This document shows positions 1 through 12,600 of a stretch of 64,000 bases of DNA, one piece after another. Source of the stretch: Arenicola marina (lineage: Eukaryota; Annelida; Polychaeta; Arenicolidae). Position 1 is the first letter of the stretch. Each line of letters opens with the position of its first letter. The translations under genes were made by a program, and so were the position numbers. The stretch lies in the NCBI GenBank assembly GCA_964019135.1, contig OZ025255.1:22235708-22299707 (forward strand). Reading direction: 5' to 3'. The notes under the pieces are model-generated. The model was not told where the DNA came from and searched no databases. It saw nothing but the letters and a program-made list of their open reading frames with translations.

Positions 1-1303
1 GGGTTTGTCCAACTTAAAACGGCTTGCCATAAGGGGAAACTATCTTTCAGTATTGAAAAGGGATTCCTTCTCTGGATTGGCAAGCCTTCCACTCTTAGAT
101 CTGGGCCATCAGCAGATCAATACTATTGCTGGTGGTTATTTCGTCGGTTTGACGGCTATCACTTCGCTGAACCTCAGCGGGAATGAGGTGAGCTCCATGC
201 CTCTCGGCGTTTTGGATGGCATGGAGTCCACCTTGGAGGTCCTGGACGTAACCGCTAATCCTGTCCCACTGGAGCGGTTCGACATACAGGTCTTAGAGAG
301 CTTGCCCGCCCTGAACTGGCTGCGGACAGACCTGGCCGCGCTCTGCTGCAACCTGCCTTCTGGCGTTAACTGCATCGCGAGATTCACGTCACCAGGGGTT
401 TGTGACCCGATTCTCGAGATCAGCTACCTCAAGCTCCCTCTGGTAGTAATAACATTCGTGGCCTTGATCTTGAACTTGTCCACCGTCATTATCAGACACC
501 GCATGTTTGTCACCAAGGGCGAAACCAATGTCCCTAACTTCCTGCTCACCTCCTTGTCCATGTTCGACTTCAGCATGGCTTTGTACCTGGCCTGCCTCTT
601 GGTAGTCGACCTTTTCTACGGCTCTCAATATTATTTGGTACAGACGGAATGGCGCTCGAGCGCCACCTGTCGGATCATGATGACAATGTCCTTCGTCTCC
701 ATGGAGATGTCCTCATTGACTCTTCTGCTTATGTCCATCTGCAGGTTTATCAAGGTGGTCCTGCCAATGAGGCTGATCTACATCAACCCGACCGTGATCC
801 AATCGATCATCGCGCTGGGAAGTTTGGTCCATTTCAGCTTCGCTTTGATGTCGGCGTTGCGTCCGGATCTATTTTTGACAGATTCTAAGGTCGCCAACTC
901 GAAATGTTTCTTCTTCCCAGTCTCGGTCGACTCGCAACATCCCCTCGTCACCTCCTTTCTGCTCACTTACAATCTCCTCATTTGCATGACGGCGCTAGTT
1001 TTAGGGTTACGGATATTTTTTTCGCTCGCCCAGAAATCCACGTTTGGCTCGAAGTCGCGCTCCAGGCGCTTCCAGCCGGCCGTCCGTGCCCTACTGGCCT
1101 GCTCCCTGCAGATTCCCTGGCTGGTGCTGATCGCCACCCACACCCCCGTACTGTCGGGACACTGGAGTCTGGATCGGGTGCCCTACTTGTGGCTCCTGTT
1201 TCTTAGTGTTGGTCCTTACCTGATCCTGAACCCACTTATCCACTCCTTTACGTCAAAACAATTTCTGGCTGACCTAAGAAAGATGACTATTTTCTCGAAG
1301 TAA
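1..1303 (+). CDS. GRL101-like LRR G-protein-coupled receptor, 3' part (runs off left edge)
   Basis: This is the C-terminal part of a leucine-rich-repeat GPCR; the frame is open from base 2 and ends at the stop 1301-1303. About four LRRs come first, then a Cys-rich cap (LCCN...GVNC...GVCDP). Seven hydrophobic helices follow: LPLVVITFVALILN, VPNFLLTSLSMFDF, a TM3 ending SICRF, NPTVIQSIIALGSL, PLVTSFLLTYNLLIC, a Pro-containing TM6, and TM7 with NPLIHSF. The last 430 residues match the minus-strand receptor ending at 16831 at roughly nine residues in ten by eye, and no frame is broken. Family knowledge (Lymnaea GRL101) suggests a plasma-membrane receptor for an unknown ligand. The D/E-R-Y acidic residue at the end of TM3 is Cys. 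The missing N-terminus lies outside the window, so function of this copy cannot be judged fully. Confidence 0.85.
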   Translation, partial: GLSNLKRLAIRGNYLSVLKRDSFSGLASLPLLDLGHQQINTIAGGYFVGLTAITSLNLSGNEVSSMPLGVLDGMESTLEVLDVTANPVPLERFDIQVLESLPALNWLRTDLAALCCNLPSGVNCIARFTSPGVCDPILEISYLKLPLVVITFVALILNLSTVIIRHRMFVTKGETNVPNFLLTSLSMFDFSMALYLACLLVVDLFYGSQYYLVQTEWRSSATCRIMMTMSFVSMEMSSLTLLLMSICRFIKVVLPMRLIYINPTVIQSIIALGSLVHFSFALMSALRPDLFLTDSKVANSKCFFFPVSVDSQHPLVTSFLLTYNLLICMTALVLGLRIFFSLAQKSTFGSKSRSRRFQPAVRALLACSLQIPWLVLIATHTPVLSGHWSLDRVPYLWLLFLSVGPYLILNPLIHSFTSKQFLADLRKMTIFSK

Positions 1304-1900
1304 TTTGCTGTACTGAAATGTTTAATACCGCTCTCATGTAGAAATACAATGATGTTTATAGGCCAGTTTATGTGCACATGACGGCTAAAATGGGCTGCGA
1401 AACCATCCGGGACAATGACATGAGGTTGATGGGACATGCTGCATATGTAAAAAATGCTGCACACCGAGTACAGACGTAGGCCGATGTACCTTTATGGTGC
1501 TTGTTATTATCTGTCTCCGCTGAAAAGCTCAAAAGAACACTTTATGGTTGATCAAAGGAAGAGAAAAATGAAAACCACATCTCGAGCTCAAGGATGGCTA
1601 CAAAGCAGTATAAACGTTTTAAACTTCATCCTGACACATATCGAAAAATATGTTTGTATTGGGTTTGGAAATGCATTTCTTTCCAGGCACGCACGTACAT
1701 GAAAGCGGGACGAGGGCGGGGAGAGTTGTCCACCTTGCTTAGGCGTAGTCTTGCCAGGCCTGTATTTGGAAAATGTCAATCGAAAGAAAGTTGGGTAAAT
1801 GGCATTCAAAAATATGTTGCCAGCTTGTAAAAAACTTCTAATCTTGGGCCAACCCTTGATGCATCGATGAGAGAACAATGAGAGAATATCATGTATTTAA
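1304..1900 (+). repeat. receptor downstream flank module, copy 1 (empty-site copy)
   Basis: Sequence downstream of the plus-strand receptor stop. Its first part (1304-1500) recurs inverted at 16830-16640, beside the other receptor. Its second part (1500-1690) recurs inverted at 13100-12940 and 9060-8880. The whole module recurs in direct orientation, interrupted, at 30825-33330. No coding potential is recognised. The stretch GTTATTATC at 1503-1511 is uninterrupted here, but in the second receptor's flank it is split by a 3.5-kb insertion. Confidence 0.7.
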
Positions 1901-2579
1901 CCAACGCCGTGTTACAAGGAGTACATGATAATAAAAAGTACATGATAATATAGAGAAACACATATATGAGAACAAAATAATGTTACACCTGATACAAAGT
2001 GGAGAGTCCCATTTAGACATAAATGTCGCTGGCATGAAACCCAAATTAACAACCGCGAATCATTTAACGTAAGGCATTTAACATAAAGCTTCTGTACATG
2101 TCTCATTATAGCTCAACATGTTGTAAACAAACATAGCAGTTCTGTATGGTACATTCATAGCAGTTCTGTATGTTACATTCATAGGTGTATGTTTTGATGA
2201 TGTTCTTTTTGATATACTGTGCGAATCCCTTTAGAGTATGAGTTGTAGTTTTGCTTAATATAATTTGTGGGGTGTTATTCATGATTTCTGGCATTGAGTA
2301 CCGGAGGCAATGATGGGCAAATTTATGTTTGGTTTTCTTAGTTCGGAAATTTTGCCTTTGCCTAGTGTTGTGGTGATGTATGTCGAATATCCTTGGGAAC
2401 ATCCAGGCTTAGTGGAAGTATATGGGAAGTTCATGTTTGACATATTTATGTAAAATTTCAGTTCTTACAGTTTGTGTATGTCTTTTAATTTTACTTGTTG
2501 CAAATCCTTAAACAGCGGTTCTGTGTAAGAGTCTCTTTTGCGGTTTGTGATAAATCTTATAACTTTTTTCTGCAGTTGA
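1901..2579. other. no gene seen
   Basis: AT-rich, with no ORF of recognisable family. A short direct duplication around 2140-2185 repeats a block reading roughly CATAGCAGTTCTGTATG(G/T)TAC. Nothing else stands out. Confidence 0.5.
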
Positions 2580-4840
2580 ACATTGTAAGGTTGAATATGG
2601 TTTGTATCTTTCGGGGAAGCTTATTTATGGATTGGAAACGGGAGCTAGACAATAGGAGCGATGTCATTTGGTAGATATGATGCCAGTAATATTGGGGCAT
2701 GTTCCACCAAGTGTGGCCGATGTACCGTTGTTTAAGTAGTCACTGTGAATTTTTGAAAGTTTGACAACAGTAAAGTTAGTATTTGAAGTGGATTGTTGGG
2801 TTTGCCATTGGTGGTGAGGTGCGGAGGCGCGCATGAATGTTATATAGCCTCAAAGAGTCTCAGAATGAATCACTAATAAAGTATTGACGGGATCGTTTAC
2901 AGCGAGACTTGAAGCGTTAAATTAAGACTTGCTTTTATAATTTTAAGTATTGGCGTAGACATGTTTCGTTGGGGTTCGAGTCGATATAGAAATTGAGGCG
3001 GAAGCGTGGAGTGCTGCGGTGGAGCTTATGGAAGGCCGAGAGCAGGATTTTGTGTTGAAAATAACTGAGCGACCGGGCCATTTGAAAAGTGCGTTGTGAG
3101 GTATATACTGAATATAATGTCCTATTACGTTGTACATATTGTTTGTTTCATGAACATTTGGGCAAAATAAAGTTGAAGTCAGGTTTTATCCCGAGTAAAC
3201 TACATTTTGAAAGATACGCGTTTACAAATATGGTCACCCGATACATGAAGGAAATGGAGCCCTGACCAAAAATGTGCTTCTTCGAAATATATGCGGTATG
3301 TCAGTTTGACGAGATGGGGAACATTCGGCAGAATTGATACGTTGTCATTGCTAGAAGTTAAAAGGCAAGCATCTGTGAATCCAATATGAATTTTCGACTA
3401 TATCTGACATGTGTGTATTGTATCGATTTGCTTTCATGTTGACAGAACGTATAGTCAACACGCAACAATCCTATGGCACTGCAGTACAAGGCTGGCATTT
3501 TTAAGGTGCTCAGTTGTACATCAATGTTCCACCCGTGTCATGACAAAACAAGGTATTAAGTTACATAATCATGAGTACAAAATCGGACAATACGCGGACG
3601 ATACGTTTATGTTTATGACAGGTGAGAGGTTTCGTTAAGAATAAAATTCTAGGTGTTGCATGAGTTTGAAGTATGTTCAGGCACGGCAGTAAATGTCGAT
3701 CGAGAAAACCAAAGTAATATGACTAGGTAAACCGATCCAGACCCATCCTAAAATCTGCCCGGACAAGCCCCTTACCTGGGTGAACGTATTTAAGAATCAT
3801 TTTCACGGTAAATATGAACGATAGGGTTAACCGAAATTATAATGAGAATTTCAGAGTGTATTAAATGTGTACGGTAAGCGTAAGATTTCACTTCGAGGAA
3901 AAGTGACCGTCATTAAAACAATGGCTATCCCTAAACTGATTAATGTTACCTCTGTGCTACCATTGTCGCAATCCGGTTTTAGCAAACAGGTTACCCAAAA
4001 AGAGGCGATCGTTTATACGCAACTCAGGCTCTCCCAAGATGGCCTCCACAGAACAAATTGCTGGAATTATTTTCACTCACTTTCGATCACTGTTGCAAGG
4101 GCTAAAGGTTTCGTGGGTGAAAAGGCTTGTCACGTCAGAAGGCGCTTGGCAAGACCAGCTCTCTACCATCGTTTGTAACGAGAAGTGACTGTTGGCAACG
4201 GGATCTAATATATATTTTCACATATGGCCGTTACTGTCCCTAACCATGGTAATGTTTGGTGCAAGTAAGTCTAAAGATTATCGTCTACTAAACCATATTG
4301 TAATCATAGTCAAAAACGATATATTCTCTTGCAAAAAAACCCAGGGTTTTACAGAGAAAATATATTTAATAAATGGAATGTCTCTTAAATAAGTATTTGT
4401 TCTTTATGTGGACAGGTCCTCTTATTGCAGCGTTTTGCCTTGTGTATGAACATCTTTATGTATCAATGTTAGTATTCAATTTTGTAGCGTATGTCATGGC
4501 AATGCTCAATTTCTGCTCATTCATCAGCATATTTAGTCATATTGTTAATTAGTAAAACATATAGTTATGTCAATTTGTTGTCGTGGTTTATGACAGAATA
4601 TGCACAAGTATGTTCGCATTGATAAATATGTATATCCACGTATGGAAGCTTACTATATATTTGAAAATTGTAAATGTACGCCGTAAACGTCAAAGTTGTC
4701 AATTTTATCAGACGCGTGAAATATGTATTTGTTGCATAATGCGATCTGAAGGATCCTAGGTGTCCAATCTGTATTATAGCTTCCAACCGGCAATTCAGCG
4801 TATATGGAGCTTCTAACGGTCTATTTAGGCGAAACCTAAA
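2580..4840 (+). mobile_element. non-LTR retrotransposon remnant (L1/Tx1-like ORF2 3' part and 3' UTR)
   Basis: A decayed reverse-transcriptase element. The catalytic box reads KIGQYADDTFMF, with YADD encoded at 3591-3602. Sequence coding for the region after the RT lies at 3867-4178, including GFVGEKACHVRRRLAR, which resembles the SWVKRLL-type block of L1/Tx1 ORF2. C-terminal coding remnants follow at 4192-4392. The frame is broken several times. The same coding block occurs inverted at 8000-6965, 12090-11030 and 30780-29640, and its 3' UTR-like tail (4390-4840) recurs inverted at 29640-29010. The 5' limit near 2580 is set only by similarity to the inverted copies, so some of that part may be flanking repeat rather than the element itself. 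Confidence 0.65.
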
Positions 4841-5460
4841 AGTTAGGGGTATAGGGGGATAGCCCGCTTTAGACAGTATATTACACATACCCGGCCGAGA
4901 CCAGTTAATAACAATGCCTGGATCCTTTTGCATCTCTTATGTCGGGCGAATTTCATAGTAAATATGCCTGATGTGATATCCGCCCCCCCGTCCCCCCCTC
5001 CCTTCCCCCACGCACTCATACTCCCGCTTACTGAAACATACTGGCATTTACATTTGAGCATGTAAAATCATTATTTCCATATGCCCAAACAGCAGGAAGC
5101 GAACGGGTATCCTTTCCAGACTTCGTTTGGTCCAAAAAACATTGCATAGATTTAGAATCGTTACGGAGGACAGTGACTCGCCATCTCCTAGTCGTCGCGA
5201 CACGAACCACAAAATAGAATGGAATGAGTGAACCATATTAATAAAAAGGAATTTATCTCATTGTTTCAAAAGTGGATATTGTATTAGTGATATAATGAGG
5301 ATGCCACGTGTCTGCTGGTAGCAAATGTAGTCGCTTGTTTGTGAAGAGTTTTCTATGAGTCTCATAGTGGCGAGAGCTTATAGAAAATAAGAAAGGGCCA
5401 GCAGACAGTAATACTGGATACCTTGAAATGGTTATATCTAGTCTATTTCAGGCGGCAGAT
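4841..5460. repeat. interspersed repeat 'E', copy 1
   Basis: Shared with 28290-28690 in the same orientation, from the GACAGTATATTAC.CATACCC block through the AGAGCTTATAGAAAATAAG block. A shorter inverted copy lies at 38590-38715. A pyrimidine-rich poly-C tract at 4980-5010 sits at the matching place in both direct copies. No ORF is conserved between copies, so this is a non-coding dispersed repeat of unknown class. Confidence 0.6.
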
Positions 5461-6596
5461 TTTGTTTCTAGTATCAGTTTTCCAGGCGCCTGGTAGCAGG
5501 TAGGGTTATACTTCACTCAGTAATAGGTAGGCAAAATTCTAAAAGTTCGTTAGTCGCATATGTAGGCCAAATGTCAAGGTCAAAGTGATTTTGTGGAAAA
5601 AAAAATCTGTTACTATTTGGGGTAGATACATCGAGCAATGTTTAAAATGTGTTACTCTATAATACGCATCTTTCGTGTACTGTTCATTTTTTGACGCGTC
5701 ATACTCATTTTCGAGTAAAACGACGTTTTATATTGAATAGTTGAATATCAAAATATGAATAGCAATGAGTTTTAGGAAATCTGAGAGTTTTCGGATACGT
5801 CATATGGCGTCACGATGATGTCACTTCCGGTACATTGTAAAAATCGTCACAAATCGGTAAAAAATGCAAAAAAATGCGTAAATGGAGTCATATTGTAGGG
5901 AAAGCGATCCGTGGTATACATGCAGGATAAAAACTTTATGTTCCTATCTTACTTTTGGTTCTAGGGGTGACGACAGTTTTCTATGGGACTTCCCATGTTA
6001 AATCTTTCAATCTCGTAAGCTGGGAAAAACTTGTTGTCGCGTATTTCGCAAGTGCCTCCGACAATCTGTACCATGCTTTTCTATCTGGTTAAACATGGTA
6101 CTCAGGAGCCACAGTGCTTACATGGAATTCGAGCAAGAAATGACGTCAAAATATTTTTTAAATTTAATTTCCTAATGATGAAAGATACAGATTGTTGTTG
6201 CTTGCATAATGCCAGATAATGCCAGATAATGCCAGATAATGATAAACAATGGTGTATTTGATGGGAAAGTACGAATATATTTTCGATTAGATACATTTTC
6301 AATTTTCGCGTATGAAGGATAATTGTGTCGGTTAAATTTGACGTATAGCGTAAGCGGAACGCCCTCTGCCGGAAGATCGGGAACATACAGCTCCAGATAA
6401 CTAAGGACAGAAAAACATTCCGTCCGCCATCCTTCCGACCGCAGTGCTCTTTGTACGTCTGTCCGTTTTTCATGTTTCCGCGACGATTAAGTATAGTAAT
6501 TTTTGGTCAATTCGTCAAGCCATATCTGAAGGGCTGATGCTCCTTTCACCGTGGTGGTCAACGTTTTTGGGTTGTGGGGCAAACGTTTGGGTCTTA

Positions 6597-6960
6597 TTAT
6601 TTGGACGTTACCATGCGTCATGTCATGACGTCACCATGGCGTCATGACGTCACACATTTTACGTAAGCTCTAAATCAGCTATTATGCGGTATGGCGACTT
6701 CCAGTTCATTCGACGTTGCAGGTCGTCTCTAGTGATAAGTTGTGCCGTGCCTAACTTTTTTGGCCAGGGGTCTAAGTGCGCGTCAAAAATGACGTCGTAG
6801 CTAACGTGCTCCTACGATATGCTGGGCTTGCTTCATTTTCAGCTACGTGGGCAATAGCTACAATCACCCGAATTCGTAAGTAGGTATATTGAAAAAAACA
6901 AAAGCCATCTTCAACATTTTCGTGATCGTCAAATGACGTCATGTGACGTCACGATGACGT
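6597..6960. other. cluster of TGACGTCA palindromes (same in unit B at about 10670-11025)
   Basis: Several CRE-type palindromes (TGACGTCA or TGACGTCR) lie close together, for example around 6622, 6645 and 6934-6960. In other organisms such sites can bind CREB/ATF-type bZIP factors. Here they lie in repeated, apparently non-genic DNA, and may simply be part of a transposon's subterminal region. Confidence 0.35.
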
Positions 6961-6964
6961 TTCA

Positions 6965-8005
6965 TTATTTCTCACCGGTCGCAATTCAAGGATCAATCGT
7001 TGATACAGAGTATTGCACACCCGCTTAGATGTTAACACACCGATTTTAAAATGTTGACCCCTTTTTCCAAACTCTCTACTCTCCAACTTCTTGGTAGTGA
7101 ATGGGTTATACTGTATCACTCTTCAAAAAAACATAGCTTCCAAACGACCGTTTGAAGTCTTGCCAACCTAAAACAAGACCCATATCATCAATAATATCGT
7201 GTGACCCTTGCATTATTAAATTTTGTTTTCCTGTTTAGGTTAGAGTGACTTAGAAAGTGCGTGTCCCAAAGTAGATATTTTCGGACATCTGTACCGTTGA
7301 AGATCGATCTAAACCGGTACCACGCTTTAAATACATCACGCCAAAAGGGATTCGACAGCGTCGTAAAGCACTTCAGAAATTTTAGATTCAGTTGCCAACA
7401 CAGTGACTTATCGTTACAAAGATGGTAGAGAACAGATCTTGCCAAGCGACTTCTGACGTGACAAGCCTTCTCACCCACGAAACCTTTAGCCCTTGCAACA
7501 GTGACGCGAAGTGGGTCAAGATAATTCCACCATTTTGTTTTTAAAAGGAAGCCTGAGTTCCATATAAACGATCGTATAATTTTGGTAACCTGTTCGTTAC
7601 AACTGGATTGCGACAATGGTAGCACCCACATAGCATTAATCAGTTTTAATCACTTTTCGTATATTTATTACACTCTGAAATTCTAACATGTTCCTGTTAT
7701 AATAGGAACTAACCATGTTTCATATTTATCGTTAATAAGATCCTTAAATTTTTTCACGCAAGTAAGGGGCTTGTCCGGGCAGATTTTAGAATGGGTCTAG
7801 ATCGGATTACCTAGTCATATTAGTATGGTTTTCTCGACATTTATGGCAGTGCCAGAACATACTTTGAATTCATGTAACACCTACAATGTCCTTCTTAACG
7901 AAACCTCTGACCCATCTGAAAACATAAAAGTATCGTCCGCGTATTGTCCGATTTTGTACTCATGATTATGTACCTTAACTTTATGTAGCCCAAATAATAT
8001 TGAAA
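6965..8005 (-). mobile_element. truncated L1/Tx1-like retrotransposon in unit A
   Basis: On the minus strand the RT box HNHEYKIGQYADDTFMF is encoded, with YADD at 7943-7932. A 147-codon open stretch (7631-7188) follows and codes for the region after the RT, including VTVARAKGFVGEKACH and NPFWRDVFKAWYRF, typical of L1/Tx1 ORF2. Sequence similar to 6965-7150 also lies next to the remnant at 30150-30360, so the element probably extends to about 6965. There is no complete RT and no ORF1, so it is inactive. Confidence 0.7.
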
Positions 8006-9647
8006 CAAACAATATGTACAACGTAATAGGACATTATAGTCAGTATATACATCGCAACGCACTTTACAAATGGCCCGGTCGCTCAGTTATTTTGCACACA
8101 AAATCCTGTTATCGGCCTTCCATAAGCTCCACCGCAGCACTCCACGCTTCTGCATCAGTTTCTATATCGACTCGAACCCCAAAGAAACATGTCCACGCCA
8201 ATACTTCAAATTCGAAAAGCAAGTCTTAATTTAACGCTTCAAGTCTCGCTGTAAACGATCCCGTCAATACCTTATTAGTCATTAATTCTGGAACTCTTTG
8301 AGGCTATATAGCATTCATGCGCGCTTCCTCTCCTCGCCACCTATAGCAAACCCAACAGTCCACTTCATATACTAACATTACTGTTGTCAAACTTTCAAAA
8401 ATTCGCTGTGACTATTTAAACAACGGCACAACAGCCACACTCGGTGGAGCATACCCCAATATCACTGGCATCATATCTACGAAATGTCATCGAAATCGAA
8501 CGTAGCTCATAATCTGCTATATATGGTGATCAACTATCTTATTACAACTTGATTTGTGTTGGGTGCCATATGTCTATGGTCATTTGTCTCAGGTTATCTA
8601 CTGAAGTATTAGGTAAGGTTGGAGCTCCTATTGTCTGGTTCCCCTTTCCACTTAATACTGAAGCTTAACAACTTACTATTACATGGTTGCGATGGACTCG
8701 CCTTCGCACAGAACCAACAATTGTTCAAAAGAGTTCACCGCTATATTCGTGACTTGACGTAGTCTGAATTTCTCAATTTATGGTCACCTGCCATTACTCT
8801 CCCTTAAGGTGAACATTTACATGTACTATACATTGTTGTAAACCTCTTGAAATAAATAAAGCTTATATAAAAAAAATCTATGAATGGAGGAATGAAATAC
8901 GTTTCCAAACTCAATGCACATATGTGTCAGGATGAAGTTGAAAACGTTTATAGCCATCCTTGAGCTCGAGATGTGGTTTTCATTTTGATCTTCCTTTGGT
9001 CAACCATAAATTGTTCTTTTGAGCTTTTCAGCGAAGACACATAATAGCGAGCGCAGGCGAGCTCTTAAGGTAACATGCATGCATAATCAAAGTCTACTTC
9101 AAGCATAGGCTTTGGACTTTCATTCGCGTAACAGCTCCCATGAGACGTTTCTGGGTAAGGAGCAAATTTCCGCGGAACCACAAAATTATCCCCTAAACAC
9201 TGGTCGAAATGTGTTATATCAAGTCTTTGATAATTAAATTATCTACCTCAAAAAGGTAAATGATGAATTATTGAAACGCTGACACTTCATTTACACTATA
9301 AATTACAATACATTTATGAGTTCAACGATCCGCGCCGCGATAAATATTCCTTGCCACACTCCCGGCAGAGGGCGCTCGGGCTGTGTTGTACTAGTTACAC
9401 TGCTGCCCAACTTTCCACTGACTGGTTTGCGTTCACATGCACAGTCGCCCCCGTAAACAGAACGCCACCTACCGGCATCGTAAACTATTAGCGTCTCCGT
9501 TTAACAAAATGGCTGGTCGTCTGCTAGCTTTGCTCACCTGCTCACTTAAACTGCTTGAAATCGCCATTTCGCAAAGAAAATTAACAGACCAGAAACTGGT
9601 AATGTGATGAAACCACGATCACAGATAACGTTTTGAAACGTTTTGAA

Positions 9648-12600
9648 ATGTCAAGGTCAAAGTGATTTTGTGAAAAAAAAAATCTGTTACTATTTGGGGT
9701 AGATACATCGAGCAATGTTTAAAATGTGTTACTCTATAATACGCATCTTTCGTGTACTGTTCATTTTTTGACGCGTCATACTCATTTTCGAGTAAAACGA
9801 CGTTTTATATTGAATAGTTGAATATCAAAATATGAATAGCAATGAGTTTTAGGAAATCTGAGAGTTTTCGGATACGTCATATGGCGTCACGATGATGTCA
9901 CTTCCGGTACATTGTAAAAAATCGTCACAAATCGGTAAAAAATGCAAAAAAATGCGTAAATGGAGTCATATTGTAGGGAAAGCGATCCGTGGTATACATG
10001 CAGGATAAAAACTTTATGTTCCTATCTTACTTCTAGGGGTGACGACAGTTTTCTATGGGACTTCCCATGTTAAATCTTTCAATCTCGTAAGCTGGGAAAA
10101 ACTTGTTGTCGCGTATTTCGCAAGTGCCTCCGATAATCTGTACCATGCTTTTCTATCTGGTTAAACATGGTACTCAGGAGCCACAGTGCTTACATGGAAT
10201 TCGAGCAAGAAATGACGTCAAAATATTTTTTAAATTTAATTTCCTAATGATGAAAGATACAGATTGTTGTTGCTTGCATAATGCCAGATAATGCCAGATA
10301 ATGATAAACAATGGTGTATTTGATGGGAAAGTACGAATATATATTCGATTAGATACATTTTCAATTTTCGCGTATGAAGGATAATTGTGTCGGTTAAATT
10401 TGACGTATAGCGTAAGCGGAACGCCCTCTGCCGGAAGATCGGGAACATACAGCTCCAGATAACTAAGGACAGAAAAACATTCCGTCCGCCATCCTTCCGA
10501 CCGCAGTGCTCTTTGTACGTCTGTCCGTTTTTCATGTTTCCGCGACGATTAAGTATAGTAATTTTTGGTCAATTCGTCAAGCCATATCTGAAGGGCTGAT
10601 GCTCCTTTCACCGTGGTGGTCAACGTTTTTGGGTTGTGGGGCAAACGTTTGGGTCTTATTATTTGGACGTTACCATGCGTCATGTCATGACGTCACCATG
10701 GCGTCATGACGTCACACATTTTACGTAAGCTCTAAATCAGCTATTATGCGGTATGGCGACTTCCAGTTCATTCGACGTTGCAGGTCGTCTTCAGTGATAA
10801 GTTGTGCCGTGCCTAACTTTTTTGGCCAGGGGTCTAAGTGCGCGTCAAAAATGACGTCATAGCTAACGTGCTCCTACGATATGCTGGGCTTGCTTCATTT
10901 TCAGCTACGTGGGCAATAGCTACAATCACCCGAATTCGTAAGTAGGTATATTGAAAAAAACAAAGCCATCTTCAACATTTTCGTGATCGTCAAATGACGT
11001 CATGTGACGTCACGATGACGTTTCATTATTTCTCACCGGTCGCAATTCAAGGATCAATCGTTGATACAGAGTATTGCACACCCGCTCAGATGTTAACACA
11101 CCGATTTTAAAATGTTGACCCCTTTTTCCAAACTCTCTACTCTCCAACTTCTTGGTAGTGAATGGGTTATACTGTATCACTCTTCAAAAAAACATAGCTT
11201 CCAAACGACCGTTTGAAGTCTTGCCAACCTAAAACAAGACCCATATCATCAATAACATCGTGTGACCCTTGCATTATTAAATTTTGTTTTCCTGTTTAGG
11301 TTAGAGTGACTTAGAAAGTGCGTGTCCCAAAGTAGATATTTTCGGACATCTGTACCGTTGAAGATCGATCTAAACCGGTACCACGCTTTAAATACATCAC
11401 GCCAAAAGGGATTCGACAGCGTCGTAAAGCACTTCAGAAATTTTAGATTCAGTTGCCAACACAGTGACTTATCGTTACAAAGATGGTAGAGAACAGATCT
11501 TGCCAAGCGACTTCTGACGTGACAAGCCTTCTCACCCACGAAACCTTTAGCCCTTGCAACAGTGACGCGAAGTGGGTCAAGATAATTCCACCATTTTGTT
11601 TTTAAAAGGAAGCCTGAGTTCCATATAAACGATCGTATAATTTTGGTAACCTGTTCGATACAACTGGATTGCGACAATGGTAGCACCCACTAAGCATTAA
11701 TCAGTTTAGGAATGGCCATTGTTTTAACCACGGTCACTTTTCCTATATTTATTACACTCTGAAATTCTAACATGTTCCTATTATAATAGCAGTTAACCAT
11801 ATTTCATATTCAGATCGTTAATATGATCCTTAAATTCTTTCACGCAAGTAAGGGGCTTTTCCGGGCAGATTTTAGAGTGGGTCTAGATCGGATTACCTAG
11901 TCATATTAGTATGGTTTTCTCGACAATTATTGCAGTGCCTGAACATACTTTGAATTCATGCAACACCTACAATGTCCTTCTTAACGAAACCTCTGACCCA
12001 TCTGAAAACATAAAAGTATCGTCCGCGTATTGTCCGATTTTGTACTCATGATTATGTACCTTAACTTTATGTAGCCCAAATAATATTGAAACAAACAATA
12101 TGTACAAAGTAATAGAACATTATAGTCAGTATATACATCGCAACGCACTTTTCAAATGGCCCGGTCGCTCAGTTATTTTCCACACAAAATCCTGTTATCG
12201 GCCTTCCATAAGCTCCACTGCAGCACTCCACGCTTCCGCCTCAGTTGCTATATCGACTCCAAGCCCAAAGAAACATGTCCGCGCCAATACTTCAAATTCT
12301 AAAAGCAAGTCTTAATTTAACGCTTCAAGTCTCGCTGTAAACGATCCCGTCAATACTTTATTAATCATTAATTCTGGGACTCTTTGAGGCTATATAGCAT
12401 TCATGCGCGCTTCCTCTCCTCGCCACCTATAGCAAAGCCAACAGTCCACTTCAAATACTAACATTACTGTTGTCAAACTGTGACCACACTTGGTGGAGCA
12501 TACCCCAATATCACTGGCATCTACGAAATGTCATCGAAATCGAACGTAGCTCATAATCTGCTATATATGGTGATCAACTATCTTATTACAACTTGATTTG

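Larger units (their letters stand above)
5571..9628 (+). repeat. tandem duplication unit A (about 4.06 kb)
   Basis: Unit A begins at ATGTCAAGGTCAAAG (5571) and ends at ACGATCACAGATAA (9628). An almost identical copy follows after a 19-bp filler with a doubled ACGTTTTGAA. The unit contains a TGACGTCA-rich region (5571-6960), an inverted truncated non-LTR remnant (about 8000-6965), receptor-flank sequence (9060-8880, inverted) and the left about 580 bp of the terminal-inverted-repeat transposon that is complete after unit B. No host gene is recognised. Confidence 0.85.

Noticed and set aside
5028..5236. Overlapping short frames in repeat E
   Set aside because: Not conserved in the second repeat copy at 28290-28690.
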